A stretch of 64,000 nt of DNA from VRUE01 sp035693025 (lineage in GTDB: Bacteria; Actinomycetota; Thermoleophilia; Solirubrobacterales; 70-9): assembly GCA_035693025.1 (NCBI GenBank), contig DASSHI010000025.1:9168-73167 (forward strand). Reading direction: 5' to 3'. Of this stretch, positions 32,506-40,978 are shown piece after piece (position 1 is the first letter of the stretch; every line of letters starts with the position of its first letter). The translations under genes and the position numbers were made by a program. The notes under the pieces were generated by a model that did no database searches, had not been told where the DNA came from, and saw only the letters and a list, made by a program, of their open reading frames with translations.

Positions 32506-34323
32506 TTGGCGGTCGCACCGCTGATAATCGCCGTACCGCTGCTCGTGGCGTCCCTGCTGATCGGCTTCGCGAGCCACGCCGGCCGCCGGCTCTCGGAGGC
32601 GGCGGCCCTGGCGGCGACCTTGGCGGTGCTCGGCCTCTGCGTCACCCTCCTGGTCCGGACGGCGAGCGGCCTCGAGATCTACTGGTTCGGCGGCTGGGAA
32701 CCCCGTGAGGGGATCGCGATCGGGATCTCGTTCGCAGTCGACGCCTTCGGCGCCGGCCTGGCGTGCCTGGTCTCCCTGCTGACGGTCGCGGCGCTCGTCA
32801 CGATGTCGCGCTACCGCGACACCGATGCGCCTCACTTCCAGGTCCTGATCTTGCTGTTCCTCGCCGGGATGACGGGCTTCTGCCTCTCCGGCGACCTCTT
32901 CAACATGTTCGTCTTCTTCGAGCTGATGAGCATCGCCGCCTTCGCCCTCGCCGGCTACAAAGTCGAAGAGGGCGAGGCGGTCGAGGGCGCGCTCAACTTC
33001 GCGATCGTCAACACGATCGGATCTTTCCTGATCCTCACCGGGATCGCGCTGGTGTACGGGCGCACCGGAGCGCTCAACCTCGCCCAGATCGGCGCCGCGC
33101 TCGCCCACGAGCCCGTAAACGGGATCGTCGTCGTCTCCTTCTCCCTGCTGGTCGCCGGGCTGCTCGTCAAGGCCGCCGTCGTGCCGTTCCACTTCTGGCT
33201 CGCCGACGCCTACGCGGTCGCGCCGACGCCGGTCTGCATCCTCTTCGCCGGCGCGATGAGCGAGCTCGGCCTCTACGGCGTCGGCCGGATCTGGTTCGAC
33301 GGGTTCGCCGGCGCCCTCGGCCCGCACGGCGACGAGCTGCAGCTGGTCCTGATCGTGCTGGGCTCGGTGACGGCGCTCCTCGGGGGGGCGATGTGCTTCC
33401 TCCAGGACCACCTGAAGCGGCTGCTCGCCTTCGCGACGATCGCCTACGAGGGCATCTTCCTGATCGGGCTGGGCCTGCTGAGCGCCGCCGGGGTGGCAGG
33501 CGCGGCCATCTACGTGGTCGCCGACGGCTTCGGCAAGGCAGCCCTCTTCACCGCCGTCGCGATCGTCCAGCACCGGCGTCAGGGCAGGGTCTCCGAGGCC
33601 ACCCTGCATGGGCGCGGGCGCGAGCTCCCCTGGACCGGCGCGATCCTCCTCCTCGGCGCGCTGTCCTTCGCAGCGCTGCCCCCCTTCGGCACCTTCCTGG
33701 GCAAGTCGATGATCGAGGACGAGCTCTCGAAGGACGGCTACGGGGTGGTCGTGGCGGTCCTGATCCTCACCTCCATGCTCACCGCCGGCGCGGTCCTGCG
33801 CGCCGGCGGCCGCGTCTTCCTCGGCTGGGGGGAGGCCAGGGAGGGGCCCGGCTCCGAGGAGGAGAAGCGATCCGAGGAGGAGGAGCCGCGGACGCGGACG
33901 CCGGCGACGCTCTTCGTGCCCGCCGCCCTGCTGATCGTCGCCTCGCTCGCGGTCGGTGTCGTGCCGGGCCTCGCCGAGGCGGTCGAGTCGGCTGCCGAGC
34001 GGTTCATCGCCGGCCCCGCCTACCTCGGCGCGGTCCTTCACGCAGTCCCGCCGCCCCCCCTGCCTGCGCCCGAGCAGCACTCCGCCGCGCTGCACTCGTT
34101 CGTCTTCTCGGCGCTCACGCTGTTCGGCGCCGCGGCGCTCGCCGGGGCGTCCCTGTTCGGCGAGCGGCTGGTCGGTGGAGGGGCGGCGCGGCTGGTGGGG
34201 CGGACGGGAGCCGTCTTCCGCCCCCTCCGGGCCATCCACAGCGGCCACGTCGGCGACTACGTCGCCTGGTTGGTCCTCGGGGTCGCCGTGCTGGGGGGCG
34301 CCCTCGCGCTGGCGCTGGCCTGA
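32506..34323 (+). CDS. mrpD: Mrp/Mbh-type antiporter subunit D (NuoN/NuoL-like)
   Basis: A 605-residue proton-translocating subunit with about fourteen to sixteen helices. Key residues lie in FNMFVFFELMSIAAFALAGYK (Glu of the fifth helix), VKAAVVPFHFWLADAYAVAP (Lys and His) and GFGKAALFTAVAIVQHRRQG (Lys). A charged loop (SEEEKRSEEEEPRTRT) and two extra helices follow. It is the only large antiporter-like subunit of this operon. Start TTG 32506 comes one base after the mrpC stop. It ends 4 bases before the convergent oxalate decarboxylase stop. Confidence 0.92.
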   Translation: MAVAPLIIAVPLLVASLLIGFASHAGRRLSEAAALAATLAVLGLCVTLLVRTASGLEIYWFGGWEPREGIAIGISFAVDAFGAGLACLVSLLTVAALVTMSRYRDTDAPHFQVLILLFLAGMTGFCLSGDLFNMFVFFELMSIAAFALAGYKVEEGEAVEGALNFAIVNTIGSFLILTGIALVYGRTGALNLAQIGAALAHEPVNGIVVVSFSLLVAGLLVKAAVVPFHFWLADAYAVAPTPVCILFAGAMSELGLYGVGRIWFDGFAGALGPHGDELQLVLIVLGSVTALLGGAMCFLQDHLKRLLAFATIAYEGIFLIGLGLLSAAGVAGAAIYVVADGFGKAALFTAVAIVQHRRQGRVSEATLHGRGRELPWTGAILLLGALSFAALPPFGTFLGKSMIEDELSKDGYGVVVAVLILTSMLTAGAVLRAGGRVFLGWGEAREGPGSEEEKRSEEEEPRTRTPATLFVPAALLIVASLAVGVVPGLAEAVESAAERFIAGPAYLGAVLHAVPPPPLPAPEQHSAALHSFVFSALTLFGAAALAGASLFGERLVGGGAARLVGRTGAVFRPLRAIHSGHVGDYVAWLVLGVAVLGGALALALA

Positions 34324-34327
34324 AAGG

Positions 34328-35377
34328 TCACGACCTCTCGGCCGCCGTCAACACCGGCTTCGTCCGCTCCAAGGCCTCGATCATGCCCTCCCCCACATGC
34401 AGGTGCGCGCGCACGAGCCGCGGTGGCGTCAGGCCCAGCCACTGGTTCAGCGAGACGTCCTCGAAGCGATCGGAGCGGAACATCTCGAGAAAGCGCAGGG
34501 GGCCGTCGCCCGTGTTCTCGACGTAGTGACCCATCGCGAAGGGGACGTAGCCGACGTCGCCGGCTCGAAAGTCGAAGGTGCGAGCCTTGCCGGCGGCGGC
34601 GAAAGCGCTCATTCGGCCCTCGCCTTCGATGTAGTACTGCCACTCGTCGCCGTTCGGATGCCAGTGCAGCTCGCGCATCGCGCCGGGCTCGAGCACGACC
34701 AGGGCAGCGGCGATCGTCCTCGCCGCCGGGAAGCTCCGCGAGTCGGCGATCCGGACGCTCCCCCCCGCCGCCACGATCGGCTCCTGCTCGGAGAGGCGGT
34801 GGCTGAAGGGCCTCGGCGGCGGTTCGACGCCGGCGGGGCGAGCCTCCGTCAGATCGTCGGGAACGCTCTCCGGAAAGATGTAGAGCTCCTCCGCCGGGAT
34901 GTCGGCGAAGGCCGCCTCAGCGACGCCGAAGTTCTTGGCCAAGACCTCGCGCGGAGTGTGGGCCAGCCAGTCGCTGAGCAGGAAGGTCGCGTTCTCCGAG
35001 AAGGCGCCGTCGTCGAAGACGAGCAGGAACTCGCAGCCCGTGGCGAGGGCCTGGATCGAGTGTGGAATCCCGGCCGGGAAATACCAGAGGTCCCCCTCTT
35101 CGACGTCGTCGACGAAGCCGTTCCCCTCGGAGTCGACGGCGGTGATCCGGGCGCCGCCCCAGAGCATGTAGGCCCACTCGGCCTGTTTGTGCCAGTGCAG
35201 CTCGCGCACCGCGCCCGGCTCGAGCCGCATGTTGACGCCGGCCAGCGTCGTCGCAACCGGCAGCTCGCGTTCGGTCACCTCGCGCGCCCAGCCTCCCGGC
35301 TCGAGTCGGTTGTGCGCATCGGAGAAGGAGAAGCGCAGGTTGGGGAGCGTGCCCTCGTCGGTAGCCGGTGCGCTCAC
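34328..35377 (-). CDS. oxdC: Oxalate decarboxylase (bicupin)
   Basis: A 349-residue bicupin. Each half has Mn-ligand motifs: ELHWHKQAEW with PHSI in the N-terminal cupin and ELHWHPNGDEW with GHYVENTG in the C-terminal cupin. The lid loop SENAT in the N-terminal half matches the SENST lid of B. subtilis OxdC, whose Glu is needed for decarboxylation rather than oxidation. Product would be formate plus CO2. GTG 35377 overlaps the stop of the permease gene. Formate made here is a substrate for the formate dehydrogenase of this window. Confidence 0.9.
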   Translation of the reverse strand: MSAPATDEGTLPNLRFSFSDAHNRLEPGGWAREVTERELPVATTLAGVNMRLEPGAVRELHWHKQAEWAYMLWGGARITAVDSEGNGFVDDVEEGDLWYFPAGIPHSIQALATGCEFLLVFDDGAFSENATFLLSDWLAHTPREVLAKNFGVAEAAFADIPAEELYIFPESVPDDLTEARPAGVEPPPRPFSHRLSEQEPIVAAGGSVRIADSRSFPAARTIAAALVVLEPGAMRELHWHPNGDEWQYYIEGEGRMSAFAAAGKARTFDFRAGDVGYVPFAMGHYVENTGDGPLRFLEMFRSDRFEDVSLNQWLGLTPPRLVRAHLHVGEGMIEALERTKPVLTAAERS

Positions 35378-36030
35378 GGGGCGTCCTGCTGCGCCGACCG
35401 CGTCTCCCCCAGCGGCAGCCAGTCGCGCCGCGTCGTCTTGTTCGCGGTCAGCGCGAAGGACGTGTACCAGGCGCAGGCCGCGGTCGCGACGCCGAACGCG
35501 CCACCGAGATGGAAGAGCAGGGTCGAGTCGAGCGCTTTGCCCAGGCCGAGCAGCAGATAGGCGATCCACAGCGTCAGGAAGACGGAGTTCACAGCGAGGC
35601 TCACCCGCATCGAGACGATCCACATGTAGAAGGTGAAGACTCCCCAGCAGAGCAGGTAGAGCGCCAGCGCCCCGGCCTGCTTGTCCGGCGGGATTTCCTT
35701 CAGGAAGAACTCGTTCAGCGCCCAGAAGGAGATCCAGAAGCCGCCGTAGGAGCTGAGCGCGACCGCGGAGAAGGTGTCGTTCTTCGCGAACGCCCACATC
35801 CCGGCCAGCAGCTGCACGAGGCCCCCGTAGGCGAGCGCCAGGCCGAGCGCGACCGGCAGCATCGATTCGGAGAGGACTCCGAGGTTGATGATGCTCAGCA
35901 CCATCGTCGAAAGCGCGAATGCCGCCAGGCCCAGCGCGGCCGGCTCGGCGATGAAGCGGGCCGGCCCGAGCTCGGGCTTCTCGCCTCGCGGCGCCGCCGG
36001 GGCCGTCGTCGTTGCAGGTCCGTCACTCAT
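35374..36030 (-). CDS. satP: GPR1/FUN34/SatP-family carboxylate permease
   Basis: A 218-residue protein with six helices. The family's NPAPLGL signature appears as AEPAALGLAAFALST near residue 28. SatP-type proteins move acetate, succinate or related small acids. Between oxalate decarboxylase and a hydroxyacid dehydrogenase the cargo could be acetate, lactate, glycolate, oxalate or formate. The gene overlaps the upstream stop by 8 bases. Confidence 0.85.
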   Translation of the reverse strand: MSDGPATTTAPAAPRGEKPELGPARFIAEPAALGLAAFALSTMVLSIINLGVLSESMLPVALGLALAYGGLVQLLAGMWAFAKNDTFSAVALSSYGGFWISFWALNEFFLKEIPPDKQAGALALYLLCWGVFTFYMWIVSMRVSLAVNSVFLTLWIAYLLLGLGKALDSTLLFHLGGAFGVATAACAWYTSFALTANKTTRRDWLPLGETRSAQQDAP

Positions 36031-38989
36031 CTTCGGTTCCTCCTTGGTTTGACTTCTTGCGACCGTCGCCCTCGAATGCCATCCGCAGCACCTGGGCCAG
36101 GTGCAGCGGTGAGTCCTCGCCGCAATGCTCGATCTGCGAGCGACAGCTGAAGCCGTCGCTGACGACGAGGGTCTCCGGCGCCGCTTCGCGCAGCGCCGGC
36201 ATCAGCACGCGCTCGGCCGCCTTCATCGAGACCTCGTACTTCTCCCCGGCCTCGTAGCCAAAGGAGCCGGCGAGCCCGCAGCAGCCGGAGTCGAGAACCT
36301 CTGCCTCGACTCCGAGCGCCTCCAGGACCCGGGCATCGCAATCGGTGTCGGTGGTCGCCTTCTGGTGGCAATGCAGGTGGACGAGCGCCTTGCGGTCGAG
36401 CCGCGGCAGATCGATGTCCTCCGCTTCGCGGGCGATGAACTCGCCCAGTGAGAGAGTCATCCGGCTGAGCCGCTTTGCCTGCGGATCGTCGGGGAAGAGC
36501 TGCAGGAGCTCATCGCGGAAGACAGCGCCGCAGCTCGGCTCCAGCGCCACCATCGGCGTGCCGGCCTCGATCTCGGGCCGCAGGGCGGCGAGGATCTGGC
36601 GCAGCTGGCGCTTGGCCAGGTCGAGCATCCCGTAGTCGTAGAGCGGGCGCCCGCAGCAGAGCGGCCGCTCGGGCACGGCCACCTCGAAGCCGGCGGCCTC
36701 CAGCGCCTCGACCGCGGCGATCGCCACCTCGGGGTGAAAGTGGTTGTTGAACGTGTCGGCCCACAGCAGGACCCGTTTGCCGCCCCGATTGCGGGGGCTG
36801 TGGCTCTCGAACCACGACCTGAAGGTGCGCTCGGCGAAGGCCGGCGGCTTGCGCTCCGCGGCGACCCCGACGGCGCGGCGCCCCAGCTGGGCGAACGGTT
36901 CGCGCTGCAGGAGGAAGTTCGCCAAGCGCGGGAAGCGCGAGGCGAGCTTGGCCTCCCAGGGAATCAAGCCCAATGCGTAGGCCTGGCGGGGACGCAGCCG
37001 GCGCTTCCAGAAGTGGGAGAGGAACTCGGCTTTGTAGCTCGCCATGTCGACCCGCACCGGACACTCGTGCCTGCAGCCCTTGCAGGCGAGGCAGAGGTCG
37101 AGCGCCTCCTTGACCTCCTCGTTGCGCCAGCCGCCCTGCAGCGAGTCCTCTCGCATCATCTCGAACAGCAGCCGGGCGCGGCCGCGGGTCGAGTGCTTCT
37201 CCTCCAGCGTCACCTGGTAGCTCGGGCACATCGTGCCGCTCTGGTCGCGGCAGGCGCCGACCCCGAAGCAGCGCTCGACCGCGTCGCCGAAGCTGCCGTC
37301 GTCGTCGGGGAAGCGGAATGTCGTCCCGACCTCGCGGGTGCGGTAGTCGGGGCCGGTGCGGAGGTGGGTGTCCAACGGATTTGGGTCGACGACCTTGCCC
37401 GGGTTCATCATCCCGTCGGGGTCGAATATCGCCTTGAACTCGGCGAAGGCCTCGACCAGCTCGGCGCCGAACATGCGGTCGAGCAGCTCGGCGCGCGCCT
37501 GGCCGTCGCCGTGCTCGCCGGAGAGCGAGCCGCCGTACTTCTCGCCGACCAGCTCCGCCGCGTCTTCCATAAAAGCGCGGTAGTTGGCGACCCCTTCGGG
37601 GGTGAGGAAGTCCCAGTCGATCCGGGTGTGGACGCAGCCGTGGCCGACGTGGCCGAAGAAGGCGGAGACCCGGCGCCCGTGCTTTTCGCAAAGCGCTTCC
37701 AGGTCGCGCAGGTACTCGCCGGTCCGCTCGGGCGGGACCGCCGCGTCCTCCCAGCTCGGCCAGCCCGGGTGCTCGCCGGGCACCTTCGAGTTGCCGACCC
37801 CGCCCTCGCGGATCTCCCAGATCTGTTCGATCTCCTTCGCGTCCTCGTAGAGCTTGCTGCCGACCGCCTGCACGCCCTCCTTTTCGTCCTCGAGCGTCGC
37901 CAGCATCCGCTCCGCCTGCTCATTCGCCTCCCCGGCGGAGTCGGCGCCGAACTCGACCAGGAGCCAGGCGTCGCCGTCGGGAAGCAGCTCGGGATGGCGC
38001 TTGAAGCCCTTGCGCAGCTCGTTGCCGAGCAGCAGGCGGTCGAAGGTCTCGAGCGCGATCGGCTCGAACTCCATGATCCGCGGCACCTGGTCGGCGGCGG
38101 TCGGCGCATCGGCGTAGCCGAGCAGGACGAGCGAACGATGCTGCGGGCTCGGGATCAGCTTGCACTCCGCCTCGAGGACGAGCGCGCAGGTGCCCTCGGT
38201 GCCGACCAGCGCGGCGGCGAGGTTGAAGCCGTTCTCGGGCAACAGCCGCTCGAGGTTGAAGCCGGAGACGCGGCGGGGGATGTCCGGGAAGCGCTCGCGG
38301 ATCAGCTCGCCGTAGCGGTCGCGCAGGTCGCGCAGGCCCGCGTAGATCTCGCCCTCGCGGCCGCCGCGGGCGATCGTCCGCTCTATCTCCTCCTCGCTCG
38401 CCTCGCTGGGCAGCCGCAGCCGGGTTCCGTCGTAGAGGACGGCGTCGAGCGAGGCGACGTTGTCGGCCGTGACGCCGGCGATGATCGAGTGGGTGCCGCA
38501 GGAGTTGTTGCCGATCATGCCGCCGAGCGTGCAGCGGCTGTGCGTGGCGGGATCGGGGCCGAAAGTGAGGTCGTGCTCCTCGGCGGCGTCGCGCAGATCG
38601 TCGAGCACCAGCCCCGGCTGGACTCGTGCCCGCCCTCCCTCCGGGTCGAGCTCGAGCAGCCCGTTCATGTACTTGGAGAAATCGATCATCACCGCCTCGT
38701 TGACGGTCTGTCCGGCGAGACCGGTGCCGCAACCGCGAGCGCCGATCGGGGCGCCGTGGCGGCGGCAGACCTCGACCGTCGCCACTACGTCCTCGACGCT
38801 GCGCGGGACGACGACTCCGAGCGGGACCTGGCGATAGACGGAGGCGTCGTTGGCGTAGAGCGCGCGACTTCCCGGCGAGAAGCGGACCTCGCCGCGGACG
38901 GCGCGGGAGAGATCCAGGGCGAGGGCCTGGGCGTCGAGCGGGGAGCCCGGCGCGGGCGGTGGAGTCGTCTGCTCAGCGACGGTCGCCAT
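36023..38989 (-). CDS. FAD-binding and Fe-S-binding 2-hydroxyacid dehydrogenase (D-lactate/glycolate type)
   Basis: A 988-residue fused GlcD-GlcF-like enzyme. Residues 30-570 hold the FAD_binding_4 domain (RGCGTGLAGQTV, TLGGMIGNNSCGTHS) and the FAD-oxidase C-terminal domain (GHVGHGCVHTRIDWDF, SGEHGDGQARAELL). Then come Fe-S cysteines (CLACKGCRHECPVRVD near 655) and two CCG half-domains (CCGRPLYDYG, CCGLAGSFGYE). Such enzymes oxidise D-lactate, glycolate or similar acids and pass electrons to the quinone pool. A PoxB-like gene is 2 bases upstream, so lactate to pyruvate to acetate is a likely route. Confidence 0.88.
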   Translation of the reverse strand: MATVAEQTTPPPAPGSPLDAQALALDLSRAVRGEVRFSPGSRALYANDASVYRQVPLGVVVPRSVEDVVATVEVCRRHGAPIGARGCGTGLAGQTVNEAVMIDFSKYMNGLLELDPEGGRARVQPGLVLDDLRDAAEEHDLTFGPDPATHSRCTLGGMIGNNSCGTHSIIAGVTADNVASLDAVLYDGTRLRLPSEASEEEIERTIARGGREGEIYAGLRDLRDRYGELIRERFPDIPRRVSGFNLERLLPENGFNLAAALVGTEGTCALVLEAECKLIPSPQHRSLVLLGYADAPTAADQVPRIMEFEPIALETFDRLLLGNELRKGFKRHPELLPDGDAWLLVEFGADSAGEANEQAERMLATLEDEKEGVQAVGSKLYEDAKEIEQIWEIREGGVGNSKVPGEHPGWPSWEDAAVPPERTGEYLRDLEALCEKHGRRVSAFFGHVGHGCVHTRIDWDFLTPEGVANYRAFMEDAAELVGEKYGGSLSGEHGDGQARAELLDRMFGAELVEAFAEFKAIFDPDGMMNPGKVVDPNPLDTHLRTGPDYRTREVGTTFRFPDDDGSFGDAVERCFGVGACRDQSGTMCPSYQVTLEEKHSTRGRARLLFEMMREDSLQGGWRNEEVKEALDLCLACKGCRHECPVRVDMASYKAEFLSHFWKRRLRPRQAYALGLIPWEAKLASRFPRLANFLLQREPFAQLGRRAVGVAAERKPPAFAERTFRSWFESHSPRNRGGKRVLLWADTFNNHFHPEVAIAAVEALEAAGFEVAVPERPLCCGRPLYDYGMLDLAKRQLRQILAALRPEIEAGTPMVALEPSCGAVFRDELLQLFPDDPQAKRLSRMTLSLGEFIAREAEDIDLPRLDRKALVHLHCHQKATTDTDCDARVLEALGVEAEVLDSGCCGLAGSFGYEAGEKYEVSMKAAERVLMPALREAAPETLVVSDGFSCRSQIEHCGEDSPLHLAQVLRMAFEGDGRKKSNQGGTEDE

Positions 38990-38991
38990 CG

Positions 38992-40824
38992 CTAGTCCTC
39001 CTCGCCGCCGGAGCCATCACCCACCCCGAGTTTTTCCTTCACCCGAGCGAGCACCCCGTAGGGGCTGGCGGGGTCGGCGATCTCTTCGCGCATCTGCCGG
39101 CCGATCGTCAGCCCGATCCGGGTCCTCGACTCCTCGCCGCGACGCAGCGCGTCATACATCTTCTTCGCCTGTTCGGAGGTGATCTTGGCCGGCAGCGGCG
39201 GCTCGTTGGCGTCGACCACGGCCTCGACCACGACCGGCCCCGGCGTCGCCAGCGCTTCGCGCAGCTGCTCGCCGCAGCTCCCCGGATCCTCGATGTGGAA
39301 AGCGGTGGCGCCGCAGCCCTCGGCGACCTTGACGAAGTCGATCGGGGCGAAGTCGACCCCGTACTCGGGGTTGCCGAGGAAGACCATCTGCTCCCACTTG
39401 ATCAAGCCCAGGGAATCGTTCTTGAAGCAGATCACCTTGACCGGCAGCTCGTGCTGCATCAGCGTCGCCAGGTCGCCCATCTGCATGCTGAGCGAGCCAT
39501 CTCCGGTAAAGGCGACCACCTGGCGCTCGGGATATGCCATCTGGGCTCCGATCGCATAGGGAAGCGCCGCCGCCATCGAGCAGTTGGTGCCGCTGAAGGC
39601 GAACTTCTGGTCGGCCCGCAGCATCATCTGGGTCTCCCAGTAGGTCACCTGGCCGGAGTCCCCGCAGACGATCGCGTCGTCGGCGAGCGCCTGGGAGAGG
39701 TGCCAGGCGACGACCTGGGGCTTCATCGGCATCTCGGAGCGGGTGCCGCGTTGCTCCATCAGCTCCCACCACTCGCGCACGCCCTGCTGGGCTTCCTCGA
39801 GGAAGCCCCGCTCCTCGTTTCGCTCGAGTAGGGGAAGAAGCGCGCGCAGGGTGGCTTTGGCGTCGCCGACGAGGCCGACGTCGGCCGGGTAGCGCAGGCC
39901 GATCCGCTCGGGCTTGTCGTCGATCTGCACGCAGACCGCCTGTCCGGGCGAGGGCCAGAACTCGATGTAGGGCATGTTCGAGCCGACGACCAGGAGCGCG
40001 TCGCAGCCTTCCATCGCTTCCTGAGTGGGACGGGTGCCGATCACGCCGATGCCGCCGGTGACCGAGGGGTGGTCGTCGGGAACGCAGTCCTTTCCGAGCG
40101 AGGCCTTGGCGATCGGCGCCCCGAGGATCTCCGAGAGCTGCAGGAGCTCCTCGCCGGCGCCCCGAGCGCCCTGGCCGGCCAGGATCGCGGGCTTCGCCTT
40201 TCCCTTCAACAGCTCGGCCGCCCGCTCCAGCTCCGCCCCGTCCGGAGTGCGGACCGGGCTGCGGTAGGCGGTCGTGGTGTGGCCGGAGACGTTGCGCTTG
40301 TAGCGCATCAGGTCTTCCGCGTCGGCGGTCTGGTAGTCGATCGGGAAGGCCAGGTGGGTGGGCACCCGGTTCGAGAGCGCCGTGCGGCAGGCGAGGTCGA
40401 GCACGTTCTCGATGTGCTCGGGACCCATGATCCGCTGGTTGTAGGCGGCGAGGTTGGAATAGAGGTAATCGGTGTCGAAGTCCTGGAGGTAGCTGGTGCC
40501 GACCAGGTCGTGGTAGGTCATGCCGGTGATCGCCAGCAGCGGGACCCCCTCCATCCGGGCGTCGAGCAGCCCGTTGGCCAGGTGGATCGCCCCCGGGCCC
40601 GCCGTCGAGAAGCAGACGCCGAGCTTGCCGGTGAAGCGCGCGTAGCCGACCGCCGCCATCGCCGCCACCTCCTCGTGGCGCACATGGACGTAGCGAATCT
40701 CCTCGTGCCGCTTTCTCAGCGCCTCCATGAAGCCGTTGATTCCATCCCCGGGCAGGCCGAAGATGGTGTCGACCCCCCAATCCATCAGCCGCTCGACGAA
40801 GAGATCCGATGCAGTTTCGGCCAT
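38992..40824 (-). CDS. poxB: Thiamine-diphosphate enzyme, pyruvate oxidase/pyruvate:quinone oxidoreductase-like
   Basis: A 610-residue ThDP enzyme with the three-domain PoxB/acetolactate-synthase fold. The catalytic Glu is in VRHEEVAAMAAVGYARFTGK near residue 51. The ThDP-Mg motif is GDGSLSMQMGDLATL ... NDSLG. The FAD-binding middle domain has IGTRPTQEAM and VQIDDKPERIGLR. The closest resemblance is to pyruvate dehydrogenase (quinone), making acetate and CO2. An AAGAAGGAGCGC ribosome site precedes ATG 40824. It is the first gene of the poxB-dehydrogenase-satP-oxdC operon. Confidence 0.85.
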   Translation of the reverse strand: MAETASDLFVERLMDWGVDTIFGLPGDGINGFMEALRKRHEEIRYVHVRHEEVAAMAAVGYARFTGKLGVCFSTAGPGAIHLANGLLDARMEGVPLLAITGMTYHDLVGTSYLQDFDTDYLYSNLAAYNQRIMGPEHIENVLDLACRTALSNRVPTHLAFPIDYQTADAEDLMRYKRNVSGHTTTAYRSPVRTPDGAELERAAELLKGKAKPAILAGQGARGAGEELLQLSEILGAPIAKASLGKDCVPDDHPSVTGGIGVIGTRPTQEAMEGCDALLVVGSNMPYIEFWPSPGQAVCVQIDDKPERIGLRYPADVGLVGDAKATLRALLPLLERNEERGFLEEAQQGVREWWELMEQRGTRSEMPMKPQVVAWHLSQALADDAIVCGDSGQVTYWETQMMLRADQKFAFSGTNCSMAAALPYAIGAQMAYPERQVVAFTGDGSLSMQMGDLATLMQHELPVKVICFKNDSLGLIKWEQMVFLGNPEYGVDFAPIDFVKVAEGCGATAFHIEDPGSCGEQLREALATPGPVVVEAVVDANEPPLPAKITSEQAKKMYDALRRGEESRTRIGLTIGRQMREEIADPASPYGVLARVKEKLGVGDGSGGEED

Positions 40825-40881
40825 GCGCTCCTTCTTTCCGTTGGGGCCTTAGAGCGGGCGAGACCCTTGGCGGCTGCCCAA

Positions 40882-40896
40882 TCGGTTTAAAACCGA
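40882..40896. promoter_or_regulatory. Palindromic operator candidate upstream of poxB
   Basis: TCGGTTT (40882-40888) and AAACCGA (40890-40896) are exact inverted repeats around one A. The site is AT-rich against its surroundings and lies about 60 bases upstream of the poxB start, the usual place for a repressor or activator of the operon. Confidence 0.45.
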
Positions 40897-40978
40897 AACT
40901 GCGGCTGTCGTCTGACTGACATGACGGCAGTAGCGGCGAGCCGGCTTCGATCTCGCCGTTGCAGCGCAGCGCGACGCA

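Noticed and set aside
32257..34248. A 663-codon minus-strand frame across mrpD
   Set aside because: Same reason: opposite to an obvious NuoN-like gene and without recognisable protein features.
30101..34323. A complex I (nuo) fragment
   Set aside because: MrpE, MrpF, MrpG and DUF4040 subunits are specific to Mrp/Mbh antiporters, and no peripheral complex I gene is nearby.
38992..40824. Oxalyl-CoA decarboxylase, to match the oxalate decarboxylase in the operon
   Set aside because: No CoA-transferase (frc) is present, and the middle domain and overall sequence resemble pyruvate:quinone oxidoreductase more.
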